From Brachionus koreanus (lineage: Eukaryota > Rotifera > Eurotatoria > Ploima > Brachionidae), in NCBI GenBank assembly GCA_016987375.1, contig PJRA01000555.1, positions 1,004,994 through 1,068,993 of the forward strand: 64,000 nt of DNA. The letters run 5' to 3'. Within the stretch, counting starts at the first letter, position 1. The number at the start of each line of letters is the position of its first letter. The position numbers and the translations under genes are program-made. Below, piece after piece: positions 21,842-35,400 of the stretch. The notes under the pieces are model-generated. The model was not told where the DNA came from and ran no database searches. It saw only the letters and a program-made list of their open reading frames with translations.

Positions 21842-24800
21842 TTATCTGAACGGTTTAGGCTTAGTAGATTGTTTTTTTACTTGTGCTTGCTTTTTACATG
21901 CATAGTGCGAATATGAGGTGGAACGTTGGGACCTAGTGGACGAACATGATGAGCTATTGCGCACAATTTTGTCTTTAGGCTCTAAATTTTCGCAAAAAAT
22001 CTGCGCTGAATCAAGCTGATATTTTATGTCGTCTATGGTGCTTTTGTATCGCTTGAATCTTTCGAATATTTCCTCTTTTTCAGCCTAGAAAAGTACAAAA
22101 TTTTATTTCAAAGATAAAATGATGCTAGGAGAAAATGAGAGAGTGAGCACTTTGAGCTTGAATAGCGAAAATATTTATTCATTTAATTTTACCTCAGAGT
22201 CTTTATCCTGATAATATTGTTAGTTTAGAAAAATTTCCTTAATTTTTTTTTAATAAAAAATAAAAAAAAATGATCAAACCTCAGACAAATTGTTGTTATT
22301 GCACAAATTTTGAATATTATCTATGGCAAATAGATGATGTGTGCGTTCAATTTCTCTCAACGAGTGATTTTTGACCGATTCGCTCAAATTTTGTAAATAT
22401 TGCTAAATTTTTTTTTTATCTATTATTAGATAATAAAAGAGACAAATAAATATTTAAATACTTCTAGTAATTCCATATTTTTTAGAGCTATGTCACGATC
22501 AGCCATCAACTCATGATTTTGATTTTCCAAATTTTTCAAATACAAACCCTGGGCTTTGATGTTATGAGCCGAATTTTTTTTCATGGTTTCGATTTCGTGT
22601 TCCAAAAAAACAATGTTTTGTTGAAGTTTAACTTTTTGTTGAAAAAGTTCTTCCAAATTTTTGCTTATCCAATGTATTTTATGCTTGAAAAAAAAAAATT
22701 TTTTTTTCTCTTAAAGAAAAAAATTAAAAAAACAAATACTTTTATTAACATATAGGCATAGTTTATTTTGTCAGTTTCGTCCAAATTGAGTACAGGTTGA
22801 TAATTTTTGTTCAAATTAACAGCTAATATTCCAATCAATAAATCTAAATCTACCTCAACAAGATTGAGAATTTTCTGATTTGAAAAAAAAAGATGAAATT
22901 AAAAAAAATTTTTTTTTTACAAAATTTAAATTTACAATATAATCAGTTTCTTTGTTGTAAAATTGATTTTTTTGATAATTAAATTCGTCCAAAATTCTAT
23001 TGTATTTGTCTTCATATTCGCTCAATAGCTTAGATTTTTCGGCATCTGTTCGCACAAATTTTTCCATACGACTCTGAACAGAGGCCAGGTCGTTTTCAAA
23101 TTTTTGTTTCAGCGATTTTTGTTCATCAATTTCGGCATTGTATTCACTCTCGCGTTTTTTCAATATTTCCATATTTGATTTCTCCTCGGCTAACTGTATT
23201 TGCAAACTACGAATTTTGTCTTCATAGTCAAGTTTTGTTTTTTGAAAATGAGCCTTTTATTTTTTTCCCAAAATATATTTTCTACTAATCCATAATTAAG
23301 CTAACTTACATGCGCCAATTGAAGTTGACTAGTACACTTGGTCAAAGTTTCTTCATAAGTTTCTTTATTCTTTTTGTTAAAATAAACTAATTTAGATTTT
23401 TAAAAATTAAAATTTTTTATTCCAATTTGTTTTAGTTTCTAAAAGCAAACTAGTAGAATTAAACTTTCAAATTTTAAAAATTTTTTTGCGGTTTTATAAA
23501 TTAACAAAAATAGCAAAACAATCTTAACATTTGTTAACTTATTTTTTTTTGTTTTATTTTAAAGACATTAAAAAAGCTTTATTAATTAAGCATCTATTTT
23601 AGATAAGCTTTCAATCAAATATCTGTTGAGTTTATTTTTACCGATTTACTAGCAATTATACTATTTAGACAAGGAGTATTTAGATCCCAAGTCTTTAAAG
23701 GACTCTTCAATTATTTGACAATCTGTGCAATGGAAGGATTTTAGAATAATCTTTAAAAAATATTTGATTATGCTTTTTAAGATGACTTATTAGGCTGAGT
23801 CAAAAAATTTTGCGCTTTTTGATTTAATGATAAAATGAAGCAATATTGTCTTTAGCCATGAATCAGCGAGCATAAAATTGATAATCAGGAAGAAGTTCGA
23901 TCTGAAGGCTCGTATTACCACTATTTTTTTGGATTTTTAAACCTTTATTGATAAGCCTTTTTTCCAATAATGATGTAGCAGTACCAATAAAATTTAATAA
24001 TTTTCATCTAAAGTTTTCATTTTAATAAAAAAAAAAACAGTATTTAATAAAAAAAAAAGCAGCTATATATATCATTTTGAAGAGCATTCAATTCTGTTTA
24101 TTTTAATATAACTTGGAATTGTAGAATAAGAGAGTGACGCTGAAATAAAAAATATCCAATTTTTAAAACAAAAAAATCAAAATTTTATCACTCAACATAA
24201 TATTTTATACTAATCATTTTTGAGAACACTTATTTTCAGAAAATTTAATAACCTGTGCAAATGCTTTTAAAATATTCAAAACTACTTGGACACAATTTAA
24301 TATTTTTTGCAAAATTTTTAAATTTAATCACCTGTAAACACTGTTTTGAAATATTACTCAGATCGTTTTTTGTTATTTCCTCGGAGCGTTCTAAATTGGC
24401 CTTAGAATTTCGTAAATTCTTGATTAGAAAAGAAAAAAAAAACACTTTAAATAATTAATAATACAACAAAATATGTGTAAATTACCTGACATTCGTCTTC
24501 TAGCTTTGAAACATAAGCACTTGTCTGACGTTTTTCACTCTTTAGTTTATCAAGTTCACTCTAAAACAATGTGCTTATTAGGTTAGAATTAAAAACAAAA
24601 TAAACTACTTGTATTTGACATAATTTTTCCTCTAGCTCTTTGGTTTTAGCCTCTTGGCTCTTAAGTTTTTGATCCAACCGACTATTTTCGATCATCAGCT
24701 CTTGATTTTTGAGCTCAATAGTTCGAACTGAATTCTGTGAGCCAGATATTTCTGTTTTAAGTGAGTGATTCTCGTTTTTCAGGTCTTCATAAGTATGCTT

Positions 24801-26700
24801 AGTTTGATTAATCTAAATAAAATTATTTAAAAAAAAATTTTTTTTTTTTCAAATTTTTTTTTAATACCTCATTGCCTTGAGTGCTTAATTTATGCTCTAA
24901 AGTTTTGTTCAAATCTCTTAGAATATGATACTCTTGGCTGATGTTTTCCATTTGAATGGTTAAGCTTTTCGACGCCTCTCTTAGATATTCGTTTTGCTGA
25001 TTCAGAGTTTCAACTTCGACCCGCGATTTTTCCAGATTTTTTTCCAATTTTTTCACCTTATTCTTCCATAATTTAATTGTATCCTGAGCTTCTTGACGCA
25101 GTTCATCGCGCTTTTTCTCACTAATGCCCAACTCGTCCTCATACAGACGCAGTTGACTGATATTCTGCGATTGTTCGTACACAAGCTCATTCATTTTTTG
25201 TATAGCTAGATCCAGATCATTTCTCAAACTGTTGTTCGATTTTTCCAATTCGCCCACTTTTTCTGTCATAGTCTTGTTTTCGTGTCGATATTCCAATTCC
25301 TGAAGCTCTTTGTCTTTAAGACTCATCCGCAAGTTCTGTATAATTTCATTCAATTTTTCAATTTCGGTTTTGTACATGTTTACAACTGACAGTGTTTCAG
25401 TAGGCTCGGTATTTTTTTGGGCCGACTTTTCCAATTTTTCACAAAAATTCTCCAACTCGCGGCTAATTGTCTGATGAATTTGAAACGGTATGGTCTTCGA
25501 CTCGTTTGGACTTAGTTGTGCGGACTCAAATTTTTCTAATTGTTCCTTCAGTCTCATCACTTGCTGGCTAAGGTTATTTTTTGACTCTTCCAAATCGACT
25601 ATTTTTTGTTTCGTAAACATCAACTCATTTTGAGCCTTTATTAAGCAAAAATTATTTTTTAATTTTTTAATAAAAAAATAAAAAACCAAATAAATAAATT
25701 TAATTTAATTTTATTAAATGAACCCTTTAGATATTTATTTACTTAAAAGAACAATAAAGAATAAAAAATTTATTTGCTTGAAATTGAACTTTAATTTGTA
25801 AGCAATAAACAAATATTAACTAATTTTCTTTTTATTTACCTTTTGTTTTTCGAAATCAGTATCGGTATAATTGACACGTGGTGTCTTATGCTGTCCATCG
25901 TCTTTGACCAAACTAGCAGTGGTTTTTTTAAAATCTTCAATAACTGTTTTGAGCTCATCATTAACTGATTTTTGTTCATATTTTTTCTTGATCTTATTAT
26001 AAACTTTTTCAATTCTACTCTCAAGTCTATTTTCAAACTAATAAAAAATTTTAAAAAAAAAATTTTTCCTTTTTTGTTTTTAATTATTTACTGATGTTTC
26101 GGAGCTTTCCGAACTAATTTTTTTGCTTCGGCAATTTTTTTTATGGCAAACAGTGTCACATTTGCAGCGCAAGTCTTCACAATTCAGTTGATCGGCAAGC
26201 TTTTCTTGTTCAAAAGAAATATCGCGGACCTTTCTGTGCAAGTCGTGCAATGACTCGTCCAGCGAGCACTTCATCGATTTAGAACGCTTATTGTACTGTT
26301 TTATTCTAGATCTGGATTCGTAAAATTCATCATCATCACTCTAAAATTAAGGGTCTAGACTTAATGCTCTTGAGAACTAAAAAGCAAAACTTACCAAGCT
26401 AGAACGGCCATCGTACTCCTTAAAATAGTCCTTGGCCGGCTTTTTACCACGACGAAGACATGTTCGCCGCTTGTACGTGTGCAGGTCATCATCCATTCCG
26501 TTCAATTCTCGATTAGTATCCTTTTTAATTAAATAATATAAAATTTCTAAATAAATACAGTATCATATGACAGTAGATAAAAAAAATTAAATAATAGTTG
26601 TTTTAAACAGATAACTTACAGAGAGCATATCATTTAAGTCAATCAGCCGAGCCGAATAGTACTGATAGTCTTCATCAAATTTGGGAGTTTTTCGGCTCAT
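21842..26700 (-). CDS. Long coiled-coil protein, 15 exons, 967 aa, possibly centrosomal or ciliary
   Basis: Exons: 26700-26620, 26520-26395, 26340-26092, 26037-25840, 25635-24868, 24812-24609, 24560-24486, 24418-24332, 23369-23310, 23253-22936, 22874-22740, 22683-22462, 22402-22280, 22207-22193, 22084-21842. Each exon length is a multiple of three. An N-terminal non-coiled part includes a Cys-rich motif (CEDLRCKCDTVCHKKNC, near residue 125). Heptad-type Leu/Glu/Lys/Gln coiled coil runs from about residue 155 to 890. The tail is Ser-rich and basic. The fourteenth exon is a 15-nt micro-exon coding DKDSE. Architecture resembles scaffold proteins of centrioles or cilia, but I cannot match it to a family. 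The intron at 23370-24331 is unusually long (962 bp). Confidence 0.75.
23370..24331. other. Long intron with possible transposon debris
   Basis: The only large intron of the coiled-coil gene. Around 23790-24040 there is a mariner-like tip (GGCTGAGTCAAAAAATTTTGCG) and short broken coding-like stretches (KKFDLKARITTIF). No matching right end or transposase motif was found, so identity is uncertain. Confidence 0.3.
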
Positions 26701-27047
26701 TATCAAATTTTCAAATTTTCAGATTAGTCAAAAAAATAATAATTTTTTTTTTAAAAAGCAAGGGCCACTATTAATGCGAGTTTTAACAATTGTAAAGAGC
26801 TAACCTTATTTTAATGCTTTATCGCCATGGATACTCTTTTTTTATAGAATATTTTTTTTTATCGAAAATTTTACTTTGATTTAATTAAAGTAAAATATGT
26901 CCATTTCGTAAGAGAGGTGAAAATTTATCACTAATAAATTAGTTTTTTATTTTTTATTTCAAGATAAATACTAAATTTAAGTCAAAAAGGCTTCAATTAT
27001 ACAATTTGAAAAAAAAGGTCTCTTGAATTTAATTGCGCCCATAAAGA

Positions 27048-27426
27048 TTAATTGAATAGAAGATTGGAACGTGAAGTTGAATAGGCAATTAACTGGGGCT
27101 TTGAGTTGCCGTAGACTGGTATGTTGAATCGTGGATCCTGAAAGGTGCGAGTGTGATTGTAATAAACGCCAGCACCGACATGAGCATAGCTTTTGTCTGG
27201 ATTGACTAAAAGTGTGGTTTTATCGCTTAGCGGAACGGGATTTTTGAAGCTTTGATCCATGTATTGAGAGCGTTCGAGAACTCCTTCGAATGCTCTTGCT
27301 GGCTTCAGGGCATATTTGTTTTGAAACTCTTTACGAGCTTAAAAAATTGCTTAAATTTTTTTTCTATACCAAAAGTTTCATTTTACCTTCATTATGGAAC
27401 ATTATAGCGTCATCTAACTTTGGCAT
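27048..27426 (-). CDS. Small soluble protein, 109 aa, unrecognised
   Basis: Two exons, 27426-27387 and 27337-27048, joined in phase 1. Protein starts MPKLDDAIMFHNE and carries ARAFEGVLERSQYMDQSF, SYAHVGAGVYYNHTRTFQDP and a Ser/Tyr-rich end. No signal peptide or membrane helix. Aromatic and Pro/Asn-rich short proteins of this kind include many axonemal microtubule-inner proteins, but that is only a resemblance. Same strand as the coiled-coil gene that starts 348 bp further on. Confidence 0.6.
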
Positions 27427-29648
27427 TTTTTTTGTTCAAATAAAATTTTATTTTAATTTTTTTTCTCTCAATTTAATAAAAAGAAAATTTAATTTTTACC
27501 ATGGAAATAATTCCTCTTCAAAATTCAAAAATTAAATGTCAATTTTTTATTGATAATCAAAGTCAGTTTGAGTTTTAGCAATTAACTATTATTGGCATAT
27601 TAGCGTTAGTTTTTGTGTTTGTTCGATAGAGCGCATCATGCAGTCAAATTAAAGTAATAAAATTTTATGATGTTTGAAAATTTAAATTTTCAGATTATTT
27701 TGCTAATAGCTAATTTTTAACACTTGTATGCAATATCGGCACTTTTGTTAATTGTTAAATTATGCTTTTAATTATTTTTATTTTAGAAAATTGAGCTTAA
27801 TATTAGATTAAAACAAAGGCTAACTCAATTAAAATTTTCAAGCAATTTTTGAAATGAAATTAAATTAAGAGTGCAATAGCCATTTGAAGAGAAATCATGC
27901 AAATTTTTTTTTTCCAAGTGTATTAGTATTTGCAAATATACTTAATTGAATTAATTGAAATTTTTGATTAATAATTAAAATAAATGTTTGTCTTATTTTA
28001 GAAGAGAATTTTGATTTTTTGATATTGGATGTCAAATCTTAAATAGCATATTTTAAAGTTTAGATATGTTTTGATAACATTTTGCATTTTTCATTTGAAT
28101 ACAACGGTTCATTTTAGCATATGCTTGTCTTGAGTACTTTTCGTGCTTGTTCATGTCCCTAACTAACGGTCAATTATTCAAAACGCTTCAGTAAATACCA
28201 CCCGCAGTATTTTTCTTTCTAAATTAATGCTTTTCGCATTGTTTATTTACATTTTTGATTCATGTCTAATTATTTGCTTATTTAAAAACACAAAATTGAC
28301 TAACAAAAAAATCTCTTGGCTATTTTCACTCATTTACTCATGAGCATATTTTTTCATTCATTCATAAATATCATATCAGTCTTGGCGGCTATTGTATTTT
28401 TCTCCGTTGGTTATTTTGCCTTAAAAAAAAATAATTAATTTGAGCATAAACTTGAATACATTTTTTCTTGATATTTAATTACTGCCCATGAAAAACTGGA
28501 CATGATGTATCTGGAAAATTTCAAATTTTAAATCAAAAAGTAAAAAAAATAATTTAATTTTAAAAATTTTATTTTAATAAAAATTTAATTTTATCCAAAA
28601 ATTTAACTCTGTTTTAACATTCATATGTAATTAACAATTTTACTAAATAATCGTGGATACTTTCTTTAATGACCTAGCTTATTTTCATGTTAAGTAGTTT
28701 AAGTTTTTGAATAAGAATTTATGTCTTGTTGATAGATTTTTTTATGTTGTTGACTTAATTTGACTGAACTAATTTTTATAACAAAAATTTTTAAGTCAAA
28801 AGGTTTGACTTATTTTTCAATTAATTCAAATTAATAATTTTATTTAAAAAATGAAAATAAAAGAAAGCAAATAAATTTTTATAAGTTGGTTTTTCTTCAT
28901 CATTTGAAGCTTAAATCTATCGATGTGGAACCTAAGTGCATATTCGCACTGTGGTCGTTTCTGCTTGATCCCATTTAGTATTCATCCCTTCAAGACCTCT
29001 CTCAACTGTTTTCTTCCAAATCATATTTACTTACATTTAATGTAGTTTCCAGTGAAGCATTGAAAACTACAATAAAAAAGTTTGGTAAAACCCACAAGAT
29101 AATGATTTTTTTATTTAAAAAAAAACATTCCCAATTGATCTGATTCAATTTTTGGTTTCTTGTCAATTAATACATTTTTCACGTTTATATGGGCTTAACT
29201 CTTAAGGAGTAAATGACTTAAAAGAAAAAAAAAGTCAAGAGATTGAATTTAAGCCCATAAAAAGCAAGTCATTACTTGTATTATTTAAAAAATAATTTTG
29301 AAAAAACCGAGGTATTGTGCGAATGACAAAAACTCTCATGCATCACAAAATTATCTTCAAATCCAAATTTAAAAATGATATTGTTTGTTCATAAAAAAGT
29401 AAAATACACTTCCAGATTGCTTGTGATTTTTGTTCTCCAAGTCTTAAAACTTTTTGTGATGAAAATAACTATTTTCAAAGACAAAAACTTGATTGTAAAT
29501 AAAACTTAGTCTCACATATTAAGAAATTAATAAGAATAAAGGGAGGTTAATTCAACTTGTTTTTATTTATTTCAGAAAATACCTCTTGGGTGATGTTAGA
29601 AAAAAAAAAGAAAAAGAAAAAATAAAAAATAGTAAAATAAAATCAATT
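27427..29648. other. Intergenic, no gene
   Basis: 2.2 kb of AT-rich DNA with no supported coding exon on either strand and no clear inverted-repeat element. May contain regulatory DNA of the flanking genes. Confidence 0.5.
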
Positions 29649-30090
29649 TTAATATGATTTGAGGAGTAGTTCTAAGATTTTTCTGTTTTTCTCACTCGAT
29701 TCTCTAAAAAGATACCTAATTGACTCCATCGTTCCATCTTTGCTTTCTTCTTTGTTAAGCTTGTTTTCAAGCTTTATCCTATCACTTGCTTTGGCTGCCA
29801 TATTTTCTATATTGTCTTTTTCTTCTAGGATGGTTTTTGATGTTGATATTTATGTGATTCAAAAATTTTAGAAATAAAACTAAAAGAAAAAACAATGAAA
29901 AAGTATGGAGTAGTAGAATCGATAAAAACAGTACGTTAATTTCTACCCGAGTGACTTGTAAACCCGCCGCTTCCTTGAGCTTCTGATTAAACCATACTAA
30001 CAAATGACAAAATAAAAAACATATTAAAATTTTATGTCAATTTTGTCAATTTAATTTTTACTTTCTTTTATCATCCAATTTTTTTTTTCT
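29649..30090 (-). CDS. Unresolved small locus, overlapping frames, exon structure uncertain
   Basis: One frame reads WFNQKLKEAAGLQVTR, then a hydrophobic helix and a basic end, stopping near 29782. A possible first exon (MIKE, around 30070) joins it in frame. A second frame, open from an internal ATG and ending at TAA 29651-29649, reads MAAKASDRIKLENKLNKEE and then a charged helix. Composition of both is coding-like and the two would make one membrane-anchored coiled-coil protein, but I could not find a splice that links them. It may be two products, a missed intron or a frameshift. Confidence 0.35.
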
Positions 30091-30590
30091 TGAAAATAAA
30101 TAAATTCAAAGAACATGAGTAAATTGTTTGAATTTACAAGGGCAGAATGATTCAAAATTTGTTTGTAATTGCAGAATTGTGAATAAAAAAAAACATCTCC
30201 TAAATAATTATTCTTGTATTTCTGTCGAACTAAATAATCAAACTGGGTTTTAGCTTAGTTATCCGTTATAACTGAAAAATTAAGCGGTTATTAAAATTAT
30301 AACCCACTGACGCTATTTTGTCTTATAACAATCAAACTTAAACCAAGTTTTTTATTTTTAAGGAAAAAAAAATAATATTTTTTGTTAAAATTTTATTGTT
30401 ATTTTTTTAACGTAGATTTTAATAATTGCTAATTAAATTAAATATGTAAAAAAAAAATTAACACTAAAAAAATTAACATTTAAAAAAAATTAAGAAGATA
30501 AATTGGAAACAGAGATCAATAGGATGTATATGTAAAGATGGCTAGATCGTGTTTTAAGTCACCAAATTGAACAATTAACAATTAAAAAAA

Positions 30591-32478
30591 TACTGAAAAG
30601 CATTTATTGGAACTTGGCAGACGAAAAAAAAATGAGTAGACAAGAGAGATTTGACAACAATCAATGGGAGAGAACGAGAGATAGAAAGAGAGAGAGAAAG
30701 AGGCAGAGACGACAGCATCATGTCAAATAAAGTTGTTGTAGTAAAGTGTGCGTCAAAAAGTACCAACAAATCACCAGAATGTAAAAGACAAAGAATAAAA
30801 GAGATCGTAGAGAAAATTATGTACATTATATAGTGTATGTGTGCTGAGATTTGGCGTTTGATGTTTCGAAACCTCAATTTAATTGTCACCGAAAAAAAAA
30901 ATCCCAAACTTTATCCAAAGAGAGAAAAAAAAACAAATAGACAAAAAAAAAACAAGGAAATGAAAAAATTATTGGTCTATAGAAATAAAAACATTTAAAA
31001 AAAAAAAGACAAGATAAAAATTAACTATTAATCTTTTTTTGATTGTAATTCTATTGGATGCGTGGATTTGATATTTGTTGATTCAATAATGCTATTTATT
31101 TTATTTATCATTAAATAATCTATCTGTTGTACAACATAAAGTGCAATTTGGACAATTCAGCTTTTAGTATAGTGACTTGGGCTTTTAGTTTAAGATTTTC
31201 TTGTTCAAGGAATGATGCACGCACGGCTATTTCGTCTTCTTTCATTCTTCTTAAATCACGTGATCGTTTGGCGGCCTCGTTGTTCTTTCGTCTTCGCTCC
31301 CAATAGGCATCATCTTTTTTGTCATCAGGCACTGGCTTGATCTTCTTGACACGCTCGGCAGCAGCCTCACGGTCAGTACGTCGCTTGCGCGTACTGGCTA
31401 TGAGATTGGCGACCGAGTTGGCTGGAGCAGGCAAAGAGGCAGATGACATTAGAGCAGCTGCAGCAGATGGATCTGAAATATTGAGTAGAGAATTTATATC
31501 ATTGTTTGAAGGTCCGCCGGATACAGCAGCAGCAGCGGCGGCACTTGTTAACAAGGAGCTATTCGGCGTGTACCCTAGACCGGCGGCCAAAAGCGAATCC
31601 ATACCTGACATAGATCCTACGCTATAGTTGTTGTTCTGGGTTGACTCGTTGAACACAGTGGAAGGACTGATTGATCTGGACTGGTCCTGTGAGCTAGACG
31701 ATCTAGTCGGCGAGCCTGTCGAATTGTTTCTGTTTCTTTGAGCAGTTTCAGCTTCGCCATCTTCGTTGTTCTCATCGAACTCGTGATTTTCGTCGTCGAG
31801 CATCGATGATGAATTGGCCTGATCCTCATAGTCGTTCATTTCGTACTCCTCTTCTTCGTCAATCTCCGATTTGACTTTGTCACTTCGGGCTCCGTCCGAA
31901 TTGTCGTCGCACTTGGCTCGCTTGTGCGGCTGAGGCTTGCGCGACGACGAGCTCTTCGGCGAGCTATTCGACTGAATTTGCTGCAGTAGGCTCGCTGCTA
32001 GCGAGTCGTGAATGTTCAGCTTGGACAAGTCTTTCAACTGAGAGGCCTGGAGAGCAGCGGCCAGTTGAGAGGCGTTCGGTTGATTGGAGAGAAGCGCCTG
32101 CATGGCTGCGGCTATTTGCGATGTCGACTGGCTCGATATGGTTGTGGAGGTGGATGACGAAGAGGATAGCGAGCTCGGCGACGATGGTGCTTTCGGCTCC
32201 GATTTGCTGCTAGTTGACGACACTGGACTTGGCGATGGTGACTCCAATTCATCTGTCATTGAACTCATTCTTTATTAAATACAAACATTATTAATTTTTA
32301 TTTTATTTTAATTTAATTTAACTTTATTTGATATATAAAAAAAAATAAAATAGTAAATAAAAATTTATTTATACAATTTGGAATTTTCTAACTTTTTAGT
32401 CTTGGCATTTATTAGATTCTTGGCTAGTACATCAATACTAGTCGAGCTAGATGATGATGCGGACTTTAATCGATTCAT
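30591..32478 (-). CDS. PAR-like bZIP transcription factor (HLF/TEF/giant/CES-2 group)
   Basis: The DNA-binding domain is in the last 72 residues: [19 protein letters not shown], the basic region [13 protein letters not shown], then [16 protein letters not shown] leading into a short leucine zipper. This combination marks the PAR/NFIL3-like class, which binds TTACGTAA-type sites. The main exon is 32269-31120. A first exon 32478-32393 (MNRLKSAS..) is proposed because its phase fits (AA|GTTAGA to AAAG|A), giving 411 aa; otherwise translation starts at 32268. The N-terminal part is Ser/Ala/Asp-rich. The feature span includes the 3' UTR to just after the AATAAA at 30607-30602; that UTR has a GA-rich tract at 30666-30713. 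Exon GC content is far above the window average. Confidence 0.85.
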
Positions 32479-35400
32479 TTTTTTTTAATATTTAAAAAAA
32501 ATTACTTCGAATGTTCGAAATTGTCTAATGATTATTAAACCTTATCGTTTTTATATGTTTTTTTTCCTAGAATAGAGGTCACTGAGCCTATGATTGGATG
32601 CAGCTATTTGTCCAATAAATGAATCAATAAATCGATAGCCAATCAAGCAAATTCAATTAGAATTTTTCAAGGTCCGCCTAAATTCTCCAAGGCGGAGACT
32701 GGATGAGTATTCAAGCAAAATTAGAAAAAACTTTTAATTGGAATATTTTGCTATTAGATGTTTTAGTTTTCGTTGGCTAATGAACTCTAACTTGATCTCA
32801 AAACTATAATATTGAACTTTTAGTCAATCATGCATTCAATAATTCACTGACCTTGGAGAAATATAGAACTTGGCCTTAATTTATTCAACAAATAGCCGTT
32901 ACAAATGCTATTAAGCGGTTTTTTATGTTCGTGATTAAATTATCTTATCTTGAAGCACTCATAAACTACTCTTGATTGAAATCTAATATACATTCAATAT
33001 TGACCGCTTCTTATCAATTTTGACTTGTTTATTATAATTTATGTTTTTTTTGACCTTGCAAATTTTTTATGCTAAAACATTAGCCAAGGTCAATATTTTG
33101 CATCGATTATCGATTTTCAGTAATTTTGCGATCAATATTGGCCTTTTATTGATCAAAATCTATGCAATAAACTGTGAATTACCGAAATTATCAATTCTAA
33201 TAAATATTATTTTTTTTCCTAAAATATTCCATTTAAATTTAATAAATAAACTAATTCAATTTGTAATGTGTTTAATTTAGTACCATGCTTAACTTCCTTG
33301 AAAGTGGTGTGAATTTTTAAATTAAAATTCCTAAAGACCTTGACACTAATAAACTTGCTTCTTTTTCAAGTTTGCTATATTTATTGAAAAAAATCCTCTT
33401 ACACATATATAACACCTAAACTTAGTCAGTCATGACATTTGAAACAGAAAAAATATGGATAGGTAACGAGCACAAAAGTGGGATATTTTTTGCCAAACAC
33501 AGATGTAGAGTCGGGAACCTGGCATGTTAAAACCATACCCGAAACATCAAGAAATGCTTTTGTCACTGCATTGGTCATGGTAAATATGGTAAATATAGGT
33601 GCTAGGTATATGTGTGAAAGTCGCTGGACAGTATCAGGCCGAGTCTTTGACATTACAATAAAAAAACCTTAAGCTATGCTTCCAAATTGTATACTCAATA
33701 AGAAATTTTCCTATTCCAAGCTATATTGGGTGCCAAGAGATAGGCAAATTTGAAATAATATAAAAGGCGGATCTAGAAAAAAGAAATTAAACTGACACTT
33801 TGTCTGTTTGATTGGATAATAGCTACAATTGACTATAGCTATGTGTTATATAAGTAATTGTATATATACCTCATTTTCCAGTTTTTCTTGAAGTGCCCAC
33901 TGGTCATTTTTGATAGTTTCAGCTAATTTGCAATTATGTGTCTTATAGATCTAAAATAAATATAATAATATATAGAAATGTCTATTAGACAACTAAAATG
34001 TAGAATAGAAAAAAAAAATAAAATTTCAACTAGCTTTTGAAAGCGCATAACTAAAACTAAGCGATAAAAACATTTGAATATATATATGAAAAAAACTATA
34101 ATTCTCATTTATTGATTATAAATCTAATCGTAAAAAAATGTTAATAATTAACAACATAGAGAAATGTTGATTGTATGGGTCATTTGCATTATGAATATTT
34201 CAAATGGCCTACAAAAAATGCAATTGAGTAGCGATAGCGATACATGTTTCCTTTTAAAATCGATAAATTATGCTTGAACTTGAAAATTTTCATGGTCAAA
34301 TCGATTCAAAAAAAGCTTATATTGATGATAAGAAATGTTAGATTGCATTTTGAATGGGCGGAGCAAATGGTTTGGTTTGCAATTTTATTTGAAGCAACCT
34401 TGATAAATAATTATGAAAAATTAGAACTCCAACCATAATATTGATTTTCAAAGGGTCATTTTTTTTTTCATTTCATTCAAATCGCTTCAAGATGAGGTCA
34501 TTTGTAATTAAAATTCAACAAGTGTTTCAAAAACATTTACAATTTTTCCTATTCCATATTTTATTATAATTTTTCTTATCGGCGGCCTAGGTCAACAATC
34601 GTTTGTTATTACAAGAGATTAATCGACAAAAAAATCGATTTCAGTTTGCTTTTAATTTTATTTCAAGGTCATTGTTTATTGACAATACTGATCCCTCACA
34701 ATTGCTCTCACATTCATTAGCTACGATTCTTAAAACAACAATGCCGCGCAATAATCCCACAAAAATTTTGACCAAATGTGATTGAACTCTTGATAAATTA
34801 CTTAGTATTAAAAAAAAAAGCAGCATTCAATTGACCACATGGTTTATATAGTTTAATTCTTCATTCAATTTTTGTTATTTATTAATTTTTAATAAAAAAA
34901 AAATTATATGAATAAAATAATATTTTGTATTTATTGTTTAATTAAAAAAAAATAAAGTAAATTTTATCAATAGAACTTTTAGTCAAGCCCGAGGCTCATC
35001 GTTTGTCCTGGTTGCTAAGAGTCCACACATAAAAATTCAATACTAGAAACCTTGAAAATTAATTTTCCTAAAGGTCAGCTTTTTTAATAATACACTGTCA
35101 ATATTGATCGTAAGAATTGGCTTGATAATACTAATAAAATTTAATATCACGACATACATTATGAAAATGTCATGATTGTAATTAAACACGAACACATAAG
35201 CTCTTGAGATCATGGTCATCGGCTCTCTCTTTAGAAAGCTTAATAATAGCTAATCAACCTTGTCAAAATATTATTTAAATTTTGTGCCAATATGCTAAAT
35301 AAACATCCCATTAAAAATATTTACTGATTAATTCAAAACCACGTTTGTTGATCAACTTGAATATTGGATAAGATTACAAAATTGACTCTTAAACATTCGT

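Noticed and set aside
27290..27535. 81-codon plus-strand frame
   Set aside because: It is antisense to the first exon and intron of the 109-aa gene and is Phe/Leu-rich translation of A/T runs.
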